This document shows, one piece after another, positions 15,831-23,515 of a stretch of 64,000 nt of DNA. Each line of letters begins with the position of its first letter. The first letter of the stretch is position 1. Origin of the DNA: Streptomyces stelliscabiei (GTDB lineage: Bacteria; Actinomycetota; Actinomycetes; Streptomycetales; Streptomycetaceae); the NCBI RefSeq assembly GCF_014873495.1, contig NZ_JADBGF010000001.1, positions 5,642,001-5,706,000 on the forward strand. The letters are read 5' to 3'. The notes beneath the pieces were generated by a model. It worked only from the letters and a program-made list of their open reading frames with translations. It had not been told where the DNA came from and searched no databases. The position numbers and the translations under genes were made by a program.

Positions 15831-16778
15831 ATGCCGGACGACGACGCCGCAGCCCGCGATGCCGCCGAAGAGGCATCCGCCTTCTCGCACCCCCCGGTCG
15901 CCCCCGACGCCACGGCGGCCTACGGCGACCACCCCGACCAGGTGATCGACTTCTACGCCCCCCGCACCTCCGACACGGGCATCGGGACCATGGGCATAGG
16001 TGCCGGCGCACCCTCCGGGTCCGGCGCGGCCACGGGCCCCGCCCCCGTGATCGTGGTCCTGCACGGCGGCGCCTGGCGGGCCCCCTACGACCGCCACCAC
16101 ATCACCCCCTTCGCGGACTTCCTCGCCCGCCACGGCTTCGCGGTGGCCAACATCGAGTACCGGCGAGGAAGCTCGCTCCCCGCCCGGACCGGCCTCAACG
16201 GCACCCCCGCTCCGGCCGCGGGCCGCTGGCCGGAGACGTTCGACGACATCGCCGCCGCCCTCGACGCCCTGCCGGACCTCGTCCGCGTGGCCCTGCCCCA
16301 GGCGGACCCCCGCCGCATGGTCGTCACCGGCCACTCCGCCGGCGGCCACCTCGCCCTGTGGGCCGCGGCCCGCCACATGCTTCCGCCCGACGCACCGTGG
16401 CGCACCTCCCGCCCCGCCCCGCTCCGCGGAGTCGTCGCCCTGGCCCCCATCGCCGACTTCGCCGTGGCCGAGAAGCTGGACGTCTGCGGCGGTGCGGCCA
16501 CCCAACTCCTGGGTGGTCAGGGCAAGTTCGCCGAACGTCGCCCCTATGCCGACCCCGCGCTCCTCCTCCCGACCGGCATCGCCACCACGCTGGTGCAGGG
16601 CCGCTCCGACATCGTCGTACCCGAGGCCGTCGCCGAGGCGTACGCCGACGCCGCGGCCAGGGCGGGCGAGGTCGTGGGCCTGACGCTGCTGGAGGACGTG
16701 GGCCACTTCCCCCTCATCGACCCGGCGGCGGACGCGTGCGCGGTGGTGGTGGAGGAGATCGCCCAACTGGCCTGGTGA
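15831..16778 (+). CDS. kynB: Alpha/beta hydrolase, probable kynurenine formamidase
   Basis: 315 residues. An alpha/beta hydrolase of the HGGxW esterase type: oxyanion motif HGGAWR (residues 78-83), nucleophile Ser169 in TGHSAGGHLALW, then VQGRSDIVVP and the catalytic His in DVGHFPLI. In S. coelicolor, as I recall, the same position next to kynU and kynA is occupied by the N-formylkynurenine formamidase. Hydrolysis of formylkynurenine to kynurenine and formate is therefore the likely step, the one missing between its neighbours. It is not homologous to the cyclase-type KynB. A Gly-rich insert (about 49-70) precedes the first motif. It starts at ATG 15831, has its own promoter region, and lies beyond a terminator. 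Confidence 0.75.
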   Translation: MPDDDAAARDAAEEASAFSHPPVAPDATAAYGDHPDQVIDFYAPRTSDTGIGTMGIGAGAPSGSGAATGPAPVIVVLHGGAWRAPYDRHHITPFADFLARHGFAVANIEYRRGSSLPARTGLNGTPAPAAGRWPETFDDIAAALDALPDLVRVALPQADPRRMVVTGHSAGGHLALWAAARHMLPPDAPWRTSRPAPLRGVVALAPIADFAVAEKLDVCGGAATQLLGGQGKFAERRPYADPALLLPTGIATTLVQGRSDIVVPEAVAEAYADAAARAGEVVGLTLLEDVGHFPLIDPAADACAVVVEEIAQLAW

Positions 16779-16838
16779 ACGGGGTCCGAGGCGGCCCCGC
16801 CCCGGCCCGGGGCGCCATGCTCACCCCTCCCCGCTGAT

Positions 16839-16855
16839 ACCCGTAATACCTGAGA
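16839..16855 (+). promoter_or_regulatory. Shared 17-bp element, copy 1
   Basis: ACCCGTAATACCTGAGA matches 21360-21376 at 16 of 17 positions. It contains the small palindrome GTA-A-TAC. Both copies lie upstream of transcription units ending in, or consisting of, NarL-type two-component genes, so it is a candidate binding site for one of those response regulators. Confidence 0.5.
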
Positions 16856-16968
16856 GCTACATCGCAGGTGAGCTCCCCGGCGGGACGCCGACGACGGCCC
16901 TCGTTCCATAACTTCCTTGCCAGGGCGGCCCGATGGACGGGCGGTCCGGCAGGGAAGGGATGGGTGAC

Positions 16969-18039
16969 ATGGGGGTCGCGACATGGCCGGAGGCAGATCA
17001 CCTGCCACCCACGGAACCACGCCCCACGGTGCGGCCACCGCGACCGTCCCCCACACCGAAGGGCCTTCGGCGCCTCGCTTCCCGGCTCCGACCGTCGTGG
17101 TCGTCCCGGCTGCGCCGCACGCTGCTCGCCCTCCTGGTGGCGACGGCCGTGGTCGCCCCGGTCTCCGCCGCGGCCAGACCGCGGATCCCGGCTCCACCCC
17201 CGGCTCCGCTCGCCCCGCCGACCCCGACGACACTCCGGTCGACGTACGAGGCCAACCGTGCGAACGCCGCGGAGGCGGCCCGCATGGCCGACGCCCACGG
17301 GGACCGCAGCCGAGCAGCGACCGACCGGTGGCTCGCCGCACCCACCCGCAGGCTCCTGATGTTCGACGGCCGAGGCCCCGGCCAGGCCGTGGAGGTCCTG
17401 GGCGACCTGCTGAAGGCCGACCACCTGGCGGTCCTGGTCCCGGGCTCGGACACGAGCCTGGACACCTACGACCGCTTCCACAGAGCCGCGCAGGCCCTGC
17501 ACGACCGCACGGGCCCGGACACAGCGGTGATCGCCTGGCTCGGCTACGAAACCCCGGGGACGATCAGCACGACGGTCCTCACCCCCACCCGAGCCGAACA
17601 GGCGGCCCCGCACCTGCGCTCGTTCCTGCGCGAACTGCGCGCCCTGGTGGGCGACTCCGCCGGCCTCACCGTCCTGTGCCACTCCTACGGCACGGTCGTG
17701 TGCGCCCGCGCCGTCACCGGTCTCGACGACGTCGACGACGTCGCCCTGATCGGCAGCCCCGGCACGGGCGCGGACAGCGCGGCCGGCCTGCGCACCTCGG
17801 CACGCGTATGGGCGGCCCGAGGTACGGAGGACTGGATCGGCACGGTCCCCCACACCCGGGCCGACCTCTTCGGCACGACCGTCGGCTTCGGCCCCGACCC
17901 CACGTCCTCCTCCTTCGGCGCCCGCGTGTTCACCGCGGGCGAGGCCGGCCACAGCGGCTACTTCACCCCCGGTTCCACCTCCCTCGAGAACCTCGCCCAC
18001 ATCACCCTGGGCGCCCGCGCGGAGGTCTCCCGTGCGTGA
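16969..18039 (+). CDS. Exported alpha/beta hydrolase (DUF1023-like)
   Basis: About 356 residues. An arginine-rich N-terminus and a membrane segment near residues 45-65 (LLALLVATAVVAPVSAAARP) look like a signal peptide or anchor. The body is an alpha/beta hydrolase: VLVPGSDTSLDTYDRFHRAA, nucleophile Ser239 in LCHSYGTVV, VALIGSPGTGADSA, and a late His in AGHSGYF. This resembles the DUF1023 lipase-like family of actinobacteria. It is probably an envelope esterase or lipase; the substrate is unknown. I chose ATG 16969 because GGGAAGG lies 10 nt before it; 16960 and 16933 are alternatives. It overlaps the acyltransferase by 8 nt, so esterase and acyltransferase are co-translated. Confidence 0.75.
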   Translation: MGVATWPEADHLPPTEPRPTVRPPRPSPTPKGLRRLASRLRPSWSSRLRRTLLALLVATAVVAPVSAAARPRIPAPPPAPLAPPTPTTLRSTYEANRANAAEAARMADAHGDRSRAATDRWLAAPTRRLLMFDGRGPGQAVEVLGDLLKADHLAVLVPGSDTSLDTYDRFHRAAQALHDRTGPDTAVIAWLGYETPGTISTTVLTPTRAEQAAPHLRSFLRELRALVGDSAGLTVLCHSYGTVVCARAVTGLDDVDDVALIGSPGTGADSAAGLRTSARVWAARGTEDWIGTVPHTRADLFGTTVGFGPDPTSSSFGARVFTAGEAGHSGYFTPGSTSLENLAHITLGARAEVSRA

Positions 18040-19270
18040 CCGCACTCTCAGGCCCACGGCTCTGCGTACGGCCGCCCGCCGGGCCGTCCGGCACATCGAC
18101 GCCGCCACCCCACCCCACCGGGACCGCGCGGTGGACGCCCTGCGGGCCCTCGCGATACTCGGCATCATCCTGGGCCACTGGCTGGTCACCGCCCTGGTCG
18201 CGGACGGCAACACGCTCCACACCACCAGTCCGCTCCAGCACATGCCCCAACTGGCCCCCGTCTCCTGGATCTTCCAGACCCTCGCCGTCTTCTTCCTGGT
18301 GGGCGGCCATGTAGCCACCAAGAGCCACACCTCGGCCCGGGCACGTGGCATCCCCTACATCCCGTGGCTGCGCGCCCGCCTGACCCGTCTGTTCATGCCG
18401 GTCGCCGCCCTTCTGGCCCTCTGGACGGTGGTCACGATCGCGCTCCTGGCCACGGGCACCCGCATGGACACGGTCGAGACCCTGCTGAAACTGGCCCTGT
18501 CCCCGCTGTGGTTCCTTCTGGTCTTCGCCGCCCTGACGGCGGCGACGCCCTTGCTGATCCGTCTCAACCCGCTCTGGCCCCTGGCCGTCGTCCTCCATGT
18601 GGATCTCATTCGTTTCGGCCTCGGCGGCCCGCAGGGTCTCGGCTGGATCAACCTGGCAGCGGGCTGGCTGGTCCCCTACACGCTGGGCGCGGCCTGGACC
18701 CGGGGCGAGCTGGAGCGCCGGCGGGCGGGCTGGGCCCTGTTGGTGTCCGGCACTGCGGGGACGGCGGGGCTGATCATCTGGGCCGGCTACCCGGCGTCCA
18801 TGGTCGGCGTCCCCGGCGCACGGATCTCCAACCTGAACCCGCCCACCCTGGCCGCCGTCACCTTCGGCCTGGCCCAGTGCGGTCTGGCGCTCCTGCTGCG
18901 CGGCGCCCTCCGCCGCACCCTGCGACGGCGGCCGGCGGCCTGGGCCGCCGTGGCGGTCGTCAACCTCTCGGCGATGACCCTGTTCCTCTGGCACCAGACG
19001 GCGATGATGGCGACGACCGCCACCGGCCTGACGGCAGGCCGACTGCCGGGCCTGCACACCCTCCCCGACGACCTCGGCTGGGTGGTCGCCCGTCTCGCCT
19101 GGCTGCCGGTGTTCGCCCTGGCACTGCTGCTCTGCCGGGCGGCCTTCCACAGCTACGAGAACCGCCGTCCCCGTACCCGCGAGGGCACCCGCGTGGTGCG
19201 CGTCCAGCGGCGGCCCGACGGCACACGGCCGTCGAGGAATGCGGAGACCGAGGCGGTTCCTCATGCCTAG
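18032..19270 (+). CDS. Integral membrane acyltransferase (acyltransferase-3 family)
   Basis: 412 residues with about ten membrane helices. The N-terminal R-D-R-A-V-D-A-L-R-A-L-A-I-L-G-I-I-L-G-H-W and the next-helix phrase FFLVGGHVATKS are typical of acyltransferase-3 (OafA-like) proteins, whose conserved His lies in helix 1 (GHW). These enzymes move acyl groups from the cytoplasm onto extracytoplasmic sugars, lipids or antibiotics. The acceptor is unknown. It starts at GTG 18032, overlapping the hydrolase gene, and overlaps the following kinase gene at ATGCCTAG. The pairing with a hydrolase suggests acylation and deacylation of the same surface compound; that is inference. Confidence 0.82.
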   Translation: MRDRTLRPTALRTAARRAVRHIDAATPPHRDRAVDALRALAILGIILGHWLVTALVADGNTLHTTSPLQHMPQLAPVSWIFQTLAVFFLVGGHVATKSHTSARARGIPYIPWLRARLTRLFMPVAALLALWTVVTIALLATGTRMDTVETLLKLALSPLWFLLVFAALTAATPLLIRLNPLWPLAVVLHVDLIRFGLGGPQGLGWINLAAGWLVPYTLGAAWTRGELERRRAGWALLVSGTAGTAGLIIWAGYPASMVGVPGARISNLNPPTLAAVTFGLAQCGLALLLRGALRRTLRRRPAAWAAVAVVNLSAMTLFLWHQTAMMATTATGLTAGRLPGLHTLPDDLGWVVARLAWLPVFALALLLCRAAFHSYENRRPRTREGTRVVRVQRRPDGTRPSRNAETEAVPHA

Positions 19271-20636
19271 GGTGGTGCGGATGAACGCGGTGGAGAAGCG
19301 GCTGACCAGCGGCCTACGGGTGCTGCGCGAGGACCTGTGGGACGGCACGCTCCACCCGCTGCCCCCGTCGGTCTGGCTTCGTTGGCTGCCGCACGGCATG
19401 GTCTTCCTGGTCGCCTTCGGCACCACGTTGGCCGGCGCCGACCACATGGTCGACCGATACCAACTGGGCTCGGAGTACGGCCTGTTGTGCGCGGCCACGC
19501 AGGGAGTGGCGGTGTCGCTCGCGCTGTGGTGGCCCGTCCCGGCGTGGTGGCTGTCGACCACGGTCATGGTCGTTGCGGCCTTGGGCGCCCGCGTCCTCGA
19601 TGCGGCGGCGGACGAGCCCTTCTGGCCGTGGAGCGGGCCCGGGATCTTCGCGCACGCCATGGTGCTGTTCCTGCTCGCGCTGCGGCTGCCCACCCGTGTG
19701 ACCGCCGAGGTGCTGGCCCTCACCGCACTGGTCACGTACGTCCTTCAGGAAGTCGTCGGCGGTCGCAACCACGAGCCGTCGGGCGCGCTGTCGATGGCGA
19801 TGTTCGCGGGCGTCACCCTCCTCGGCGGGGCTCTGCGCGGCCGCCGCGAGGCCCGTAGCCAACTCGTCGAGCAGACGAGCATCACCGCCGAGGAGCGGGC
19901 CCGCCGCACCGTGCTGGAGGAGCGCAGCCGCATCGCGCGCGAGCTGCACGACGTGGTCGCCCACCACATGTCGGTGATCTCCATCCAGGCCCAGGTCGCC
20001 CCGTACCTGGTGGAGAACCCGTCCGAGGAACTGAAGGAGAACCTCCACGGCATCCGGCAGAACGCGCTGGAGGCCCTCACCGAACTCCGCCGCGTCCTCG
20101 GCGTTCTGCGCTCCGAGTACCCACCGGGCGTCGGCCCCGACGATCCGCACGCGATAGCGGGTGTCACCGAGGGCATCGCCCCGCACGCCCCGCAGCCCAC
20201 CCTGGACCGTCTCGACGCGCTCATCGACAACACCCGCGCGGCGGGACTCGCGGTCGTCACCGAGATCCACGGACAGGTGCGTCCGCTGCCGCCGGGCGTG
20301 GAGCTGTCGGCGTACCGGATCGTGCAGGAGGCGCTCAGCAACGCCCTGCGCCACGCGCCCGGTTCCACCGTCCGTGTGGAGCTCACCCATTTCCCGCGCG
20401 GTCTGCAGGTACGGGTGATCAATTCCCGTCCCGCCCGCAAGGCCCCACCGTCCCCCGGCGCCGGCCACGGGCTTCTCGGTATGCGTGAGCGCGCCGCGAT
20501 GCTCGGTGGCACCCTCACGGCGGCCGAGACCTCCCACGGCGGCTTCGCCGTCGTGGCCTTCCTTCCCCGCGACGGCGACCCCGGCGGCCGGCTCTCACAG
20601 CCGACACCGGACACGACAGGAGACACGAGTCCATGA
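19263..20636 (+). CDS. Sensor histidine kinase, NarL-type partner
   Basis: 457 residues. Four to five N-terminal membrane helices (about 38-185) are followed by a HisKA_3 dimerisation domain with phospho-acceptor His229 in RIARELHDVVAHHMSV and a short HATPase_c domain (LSNALRHAPGS, GHGLLGMRERA). No extracellular sensor domain is visible, so it probably senses in or near the membrane. The start is either ATG 19263, overlapping the acyltransferase stop, or ATG 19281. It overlaps the response regulator by 4 nt (ATGA). It is paralogous to the kinase at 21443, with near-identical H-box and ATP-binding motifs. Confidence 0.9.
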   Translation: MPRVVRMNAVEKRLTSGLRVLREDLWDGTLHPLPPSVWLRWLPHGMVFLVAFGTTLAGADHMVDRYQLGSEYGLLCAATQGVAVSLALWWPVPAWWLSTTVMVVAALGARVLDAAADEPFWPWSGPGIFAHAMVLFLLALRLPTRVTAEVLALTALVTYVLQEVVGGRNHEPSGALSMAMFAGVTLLGGALRGRREARSQLVEQTSITAEERARRTVLEERSRIARELHDVVAHHMSVISIQAQVAPYLVENPSEELKENLHGIRQNALEALTELRRVLGVLRSEYPPGVGPDDPHAIAGVTEGIAPHAPQPTLDRLDALIDNTRAAGLAVVTEIHGQVRPLPPGVELSAYRIVQEALSNALRHAPGSTVRVELTHFPRGLQVRVINSRPARKAPPSPGAGHGLLGMRERAAMLGGTLTAAETSHGGFAVVAFLPRDGDPGGRLSQPTPDTTGDTSP

Positions 20637-21307
20637 CGAGCAGCACCATCCGTGTACTGATCGCCGACGACCAGCAGATGGTCCGGCAGGGCTTCTCGGT
20701 GCTGCTCAACACCCAGCCCGACATCGACGTGGTCGGCCAGGCGGTGCACGGCCTCGACGCGATCGACAAGGTCGCCGAACTCACCCCGGACGTCGTCCTG
20801 ATGGACATCCGCATGCCCGAGCTGGGCGGCATCGAGGCCACCCGTCGCATCACCACCGAGCGCCCGGACATCAGAGTCCTCGTCCTCACCACCTTCGACC
20901 TGGACGAGTACGTGTACGAGGCGCTGCGCGCCGGCGCGTCCGGCTTCCTCCTCAAGGACGCCTCGGCCGACCAGCTCGCCGAGGCGGTACGGGTCGTCGC
21001 GGCGGGGGACGCCCTCCTCGCACCGGGCATCACCCGCCGTCTCATCGCCGAGTTCTCCCGTCTCGGCACCACACCCCGCGCCCCGCTCAAGGCCCGCGTC
21101 GGCGACCTGACCGAGCGGGAGACCGAGGTGCTCACCCTGATCGCGCAGGGCCTGTCCAACGCCGAGATCGCCCAGCGCCTCGTCGTCGCCGAACAGACCG
21201 TGAAGACCCACGTGGGCCGCATCCTGGTCAAGCTGGGCCTCCGCGACCGCACCCAGGCGGCGGTCTTCGCCTACGAATCGGGCCTGGTGCGCCCCACGGG
21301 TTACTGA
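20633..21307 (+). CDS. LuxR/NarL-type response regulator
   Basis: 224 residues. A receiver domain with acidic pocket ADD (11-13), phospho-acceptor Asp58 in VVLMDIRMPELGG, the Thr of VLTTFDLDEYVYEAL and the Lys of FLLKDAS. The GerE/LuxR helix-turn-helix follows at about 150-215 (LTERETEVLTLIAQGLSNAE, then TVKTHVGRILVKLGL). It is a DNA-binding transcription regulator and overlaps its kinase by 4 nt. It is very similar to the regulator at 22789. Its targets may include the co-transcribed hydrolase and acyltransferase. Confidence 0.93.
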   Translation: MTSSTIRVLIADDQQMVRQGFSVLLNTQPDIDVVGQAVHGLDAIDKVAELTPDVVLMDIRMPELGGIEATRRITTERPDIRVLVLTTFDLDEYVYEALRAGASGFLLKDASADQLAEAVRVVAAGDALLAPGITRRLIAEFSRLGTTPRAPLKARVGDLTERETEVLTLIAQGLSNAEIAQRLVVAEQTVKTHVGRILVKLGLRDRTQAAVFAYESGLVRPTGY

Positions 21308-21359
21308 GCCGTGAGGGCAGGACGGCGCGGAACGGCTCTCCGGCCCGTCCCCCCGGGCG

Positions 21360-21376
21360 ACCCGTAGTACCTGAGA
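21360..21376 (+). promoter_or_regulatory. Shared 17-bp element, copy 2
   Basis: ACCCGTAGTACCTGAGA, 67-83 nt upstream of the second kinase gene, differs from copy 1 (16839-16855) at one base. The inner GTA-N-TAC symmetry is kept. Confidence 0.5.
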
Positions 21377-21429
21377 CGGACCTGGGCAGACCCTCCTCAC
21401 TGGTGACGACGGCACACCCGCCCTCCGCC

Positions 21430-21435
21430 TACCGT
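21430..21435 (+). promoter_or_regulatory. -10 hexamer of a likely leaderless transcript
   Basis: TACCGT lies 7 nt before the GTG at 21443, with no ribosome binding site. The 17-bp shared element ends 54 nt upstream. Confidence 0.5.
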
Positions 21436-21442
21436 TTTCATC

Positions 21443-22792
21443 GTGACCGAGACGACCCAGATGCAGACGATGCCCTCACGCGGCGGGGGCAGCCCGAGCA
21501 GCCCGGAGTTCCGGGTGGCGATGGACGCGTGGCGCAGGCTGCGGCAGGACCTGTTCCACGACGGGTTCGCCTACCGGCCGATGGCCCCGATGAAGATGGA
21601 CGGCCTGTTCACCAGCCGGCTCTCCGGCCGCGTGCGTGACTACGTGGCCTGGGCTCCGCACGCGGTCGTGGTGGTGGCCGGCCTGCTCTCGATGGCCATC
21701 GCCGCCTCCGCCAGTGACGCAGGCGGACTCGGCGCGATGGTGGCTGCCGGTTTCGCTCTGCTTCCGGTCCTGCTGACCATGATCAGACCCGTGGCGGCCT
21801 TCTGGGTGTCCCTGATCGCGGCCCCCTTGACCGCGGTGGGCAGCGGTCTGTGGGACGACTGGCCGTGGACGGCCGGCAGCTTCGCGACGCACCTTGTGGT
21901 GATGACGGTGGTGGCCCTGCGCACGCGGCCGCGCGTGGCCGCCTGGATGTGGTGTCTGACCGCGGCGTACGGGGCGTTCCTGGAGACCATCCTCGGTGAC
22001 AGCCACTACGCGTCGAACAACACGGTCCCGCTGCTCGTCGTCTCCGCCATGTCCTTGCTGGCGGCCTCCGCGCTGACCATACGCCGCACGGCCCAGCGCG
22101 AGGTGACCGCCCAGCAGACGGTGACCGAGCACGAGCGCTCCCGGCGCACCCTCCTGGAGGAGCGCACCACGATCGCCCGCGAGCTGCACGACGTGGTCGC
22201 CCACCACATGTCCGTCGTCGCCATCCAGGCCGAGGCCGCGCCCTACCGCGTGGAGAACCCGCCGCCCGAGCTGGAGCAGGCCTTCGCCACCATCCGGGAG
22301 AACGCGGTGGCTGCGCTGACCGAGCTGCGCCGCGTGCTCGGAGTGGTGCGCGCCGAGGACTACGAGGCCCCGGACGCACCGCAGCCCACCCTCGCCGACC
22401 TCGACGGCCTGCTCGCCAACGTGCGGGAGGCGGGTCTCACGGTCGACAAGGCGGTCACCGGAGCGGTCCGTGAACTCCCGCAGGGCGTGGAGCTGTCCGC
22501 CTATCGCATCGTGCAGGAGGCCCTCAGCAACACCCTGCGGCACGCGCCGGGCGCGGCGGCCCGTGTGGAGATCGGCTATGTCCTGGGCGGACTGGGCCTG
22601 CGCATAGTCAACGGCGCGTCCCCCGAGGTGAGCCTGGTGAAGTCCACGCACGGCACCGGCCACGGCCTCACCGGCATGCGCGAGCGCGTCACGATGCTGA
22701 ACGGCGAGATGACGACGGGTGAGACGGCGGACGGGGGCTACGAGGTGACGGTGTTCCTGCCGGTGTCCAGTGTGAGCGAGACCGACGCATGA
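21443..22792 (+). CDS. Sensor histidine kinase, NarL-type partner (paralogue)
   Basis: 449 residues. A soluble N-terminal stretch of about 65 residues with an F-R-V-A-M-D-A-W-R-R-L motif, then four to five membrane helices. The HisKA_3 domain has phospho-acceptor His249 in TIARELHDVVAHHMSVVAIQ, and the HATPase domain has LSNTLRHAPGA and GHGLTGMRERV. It begins at GTG 21443 and overlaps its regulator by 4 nt. Its similarity to the kinase at 19263 in helix layout and motifs indicates a duplicated two-component system. It sits alone with its regulator, whereas the first pair has an enzyme operon in front. Confidence 0.9.
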   Translation: MTETTQMQTMPSRGGGSPSSPEFRVAMDAWRRLRQDLFHDGFAYRPMAPMKMDGLFTSRLSGRVRDYVAWAPHAVVVVAGLLSMAIAASASDAGGLGAMVAAGFALLPVLLTMIRPVAAFWVSLIAAPLTAVGSGLWDDWPWTAGSFATHLVVMTVVALRTRPRVAAWMWCLTAAYGAFLETILGDSHYASNNTVPLLVVSAMSLLAASALTIRRTAQREVTAQQTVTEHERSRRTLLEERTTIARELHDVVAHHMSVVAIQAEAAPYRVENPPPELEQAFATIRENAVAALTELRRVLGVVRAEDYEAPDAPQPTLADLDGLLANVREAGLTVDKAVTGAVRELPQGVELSAYRIVQEALSNTLRHAPGAAARVEIGYVLGGLGLRIVNGASPEVSLVKSTHGTGHGLTGMRERVTMLNGEMTTGETADGGYEVTVFLPVSSVSETDA

Positions 22793-23454
22793 CGATTCGC
22801 GTGCTGATCGCCGACGACCAGATGATGGTCCGCGAGGGCTTCTCGGTGCTGCTCGGTGCGATGCCGGACATCGAGGTGGTCGGCGAGGCGGTGAACGGCC
22901 GGGAGGCGGTCGACCGGGTCCGGGAGCTGTCGCCGGACGTCGTCCTGATGGACATCCGGATGCCCGAGCTGAACGGCATCGAGGCCACCCGGGAGATCGT
23001 GGCGTCCAACGGCGGGGCGAAGGTGCTGGTCCTGACCACGTTCGATCTCGACGAGTACGTGTACCAGGCGCTGCGCGCGGGAGCCTCCGGCTTCCTCCTC
23101 AAGGACGCCTCCGCCCGCCAACTGGCCGACGGGGTGCGCGTGGTGGCCGCCGGGGAGGCGCTCCTCGCCCCGTCCGTGACCAAGCGACTGATCACGGAGT
23201 TCTCCAAGCTGGTCCAGGCCCCCCGCCCCTCCGCGGCCACCCAGCTGGCGTACGGCGAACTCACCGACCGCGAGACGGAGGTCCTGGTCCTCATCGCGCA
23301 GGGCCTGTCCAACCTGGAGATAGCCGAGCGCCTGGTGGTCGCCGAGTCCACGATCAAGACCCATGTGAGCCGGGTCCTGGTCAAGCTGGGCCTGCGGGAC
23401 CGTACGCAGGCGGCGGTGTTCGCGTACGAGGCGAGACTGGTCACGCCGGGCTGA
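22789..23454 (+). CDS. LuxR/NarL-type response regulator (paralogue)
   Basis: 221 residues. A receiver domain with phospho-acceptor Asp55 in VVLMDIRMPELNG, then a GerE helix-turn-helix near 150-210 (LTDRETEVLVLIAQGLSNLE, STIKTHVSRVLVKLGLRD). Compared with the regulator at 20633 the recognition helix region is almost identical (AEQTVKTHVGR against AESTIKTHVSR), so the two may bind overlapping sites, which would fit the shared 17-bp element. It overlaps its kinase by 4 nt. Confidence 0.93.
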   Translation: MTIRVLIADDQMMVREGFSVLLGAMPDIEVVGEAVNGREAVDRVRELSPDVVLMDIRMPELNGIEATREIVASNGGAKVLVLTTFDLDEYVYQALRAGASGFLLKDASARQLADGVRVVAAGEALLAPSVTKRLITEFSKLVQAPRPSAATQLAYGELTDRETEVLVLIAQGLSNLEIAERLVVAESTIKTHVSRVLVKLGLRDRTQAAVFAYEARLVTPG

Positions 23455-23503
23455 GAGAACCCTTGCCGGCAGGACACCCCTGGTCAGAACGGGGGAACCG
23501 GGC

Positions 23504-23509
23504 TAGCGT
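23504..23509 (+). promoter_or_regulatory. -10 hexamer of a likely leaderless transcript
   Basis: TAGCGT, 6 nt before the ATG of the P450 gene; no Shine-Dalgarno sequence. Confidence 0.45.
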
Positions 23510-23515
23510 CGCTCC

